13,338 nt of DNA from Neisseriaceae bacterium (lineage in GTDB: Bacteria; Pseudomonadota; Gammaproteobacteria; Burkholderiales; Neisseriaceae), in the NCBI GenBank assembly GCA_030151665.1, contig JASLDB010000198.1, forward strand, positions 1 through 13,338. The letters are read 5' to 3'. This document shows positions 13,241-13,338 of this stretch, piece by piece. A program made the translations under genes and the position numbers. How positions within the stretch are numbered: position 1 is the first letter of the stretch; each line of letters starts with the position of its first letter. Under the pieces are notes generated by a model. That model was not told the DNA's origin and made no database searches. It worked only from the letters and a program-made list of their open reading frames with translations.

Positions 13241-13338
13241 TTAAGGTTGAACATTACGCCATAATGCTCTAACTTCAATATTACCTTGCCCCCTGACATT
13301 GCCTATCCAATCTGCTTTGGTGTCAATGGTTGAAGTCG
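13241..13338 (-). CDS. C-terminal fragment of a probable pilus subunit or EcpD-like adhesin
   Basis: Only one minus-strand frame is open from the right edge. It encodes 31 residues ending in GQGNIEVRALWRNVQP and a TAA at 13241-13243. The alternating hydrophobic pattern is that of a C-terminal beta strand, as found in pilins and chaperone-usher subunits. It lies upstream of the EcpE-like chaperone in the same direction. In ecp loci the gene before ecpE is the tip adhesin ecpD, so that is the leading guess; a major pilin is the alternative. The fragment is too short for a firm family call. A 209-base AT-rich gap without a clear promoter separates it from the chaperone gene, wider than usual within such operons. 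Confidence 0.5.
   Translation of the reverse strand, partial: TSTIDTKADWIGNVRGQGNIEVRALWRNVQP

Noticed and set aside
1..13338. Neisserial DNA uptake sequences
   Set aside because: I looked for GCCGTCTGAA and its known dialects around each CTGAA and found none. Their absence argues against a typical Neisseria or Kingella genome but does not identify the organism.
1..13338. CRISPR arrays, tRNA or rRNA genes, insertion sequences
   Set aside because: No regularly spaced repeats, tRNA-like folds, rRNA segments or transposase frames are visible. The only long repeat is the single 23-bp inverted pair at 2986-3049.

Overview
The window looks like chromosomal DNA from a low-GC proteobacterium, most likely a betaproteobacterium near the Neisseriaceae. 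The aspartokinase, RluE and RNase PH sequences read as beta/gammaproteobacterial. Divergent icd/rluE and yicC/rph pairs also occur in E. coli, so those linkages are old and do not settle the lineage. No canonical neisserial DNA uptake sequence is visible, so genus assignment is only a guess.

Layout, left to right. (1) Positions 1-702 hold the 3' part of an M14 zinc carboxypeptidase and its terminator. (2) NADP-dependent isocitrate dehydrogenase (minus) and the 23S rRNA pseudouridine synthase RluE (plus) diverge from a common intergenic region. (3) A 259-bp gap (2822-3080) is packed with palindromes, including a perfect 23-bp inverted repeat. It precedes a compact four-gene plus-strand export operon: TolC-like outer membrane factor, HlyD/YbhG-like adaptor, and two paralogous ABC-2 type permeases. 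No ATPase gene is linked. A bidirectional terminator closes the operon. (4) yicC (minus) and rph (plus) diverge, and lysC follows with its own terminator. lysC carries a well-placed internal ribosome-binding site and ATG that could make a separate regulatory subunit. (5) A GbsR/MarR-type regulator has a near-consensus promoter predicted to start transcription exactly on the A of its ATG (leaderless). It is followed by a small three-TM protein of unknown function. A similar palindrome lies over the regulator's -35 box and again just upstream of the membrane-protein gene, suggesting a self-regulating two-gene unit. (6) On the minus strand at the right edge lie an EcpE-like pilus chaperone and the last 31 codons of an upstream gene, probably a pilus subunit or tip adhesin. 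This is the tail of an ECP/Mat-type chaperone-usher fimbrial locus that continues beyond the window.

Most of the window is core metabolism and RNA processing (icd, rluE, yicC, rph, lysC). The less ordinary parts are the ATPase-less exporter operon with its structured leader, the regulator/membrane-protein unit with the shared operator-like palindrome, and the fimbrial fragment.
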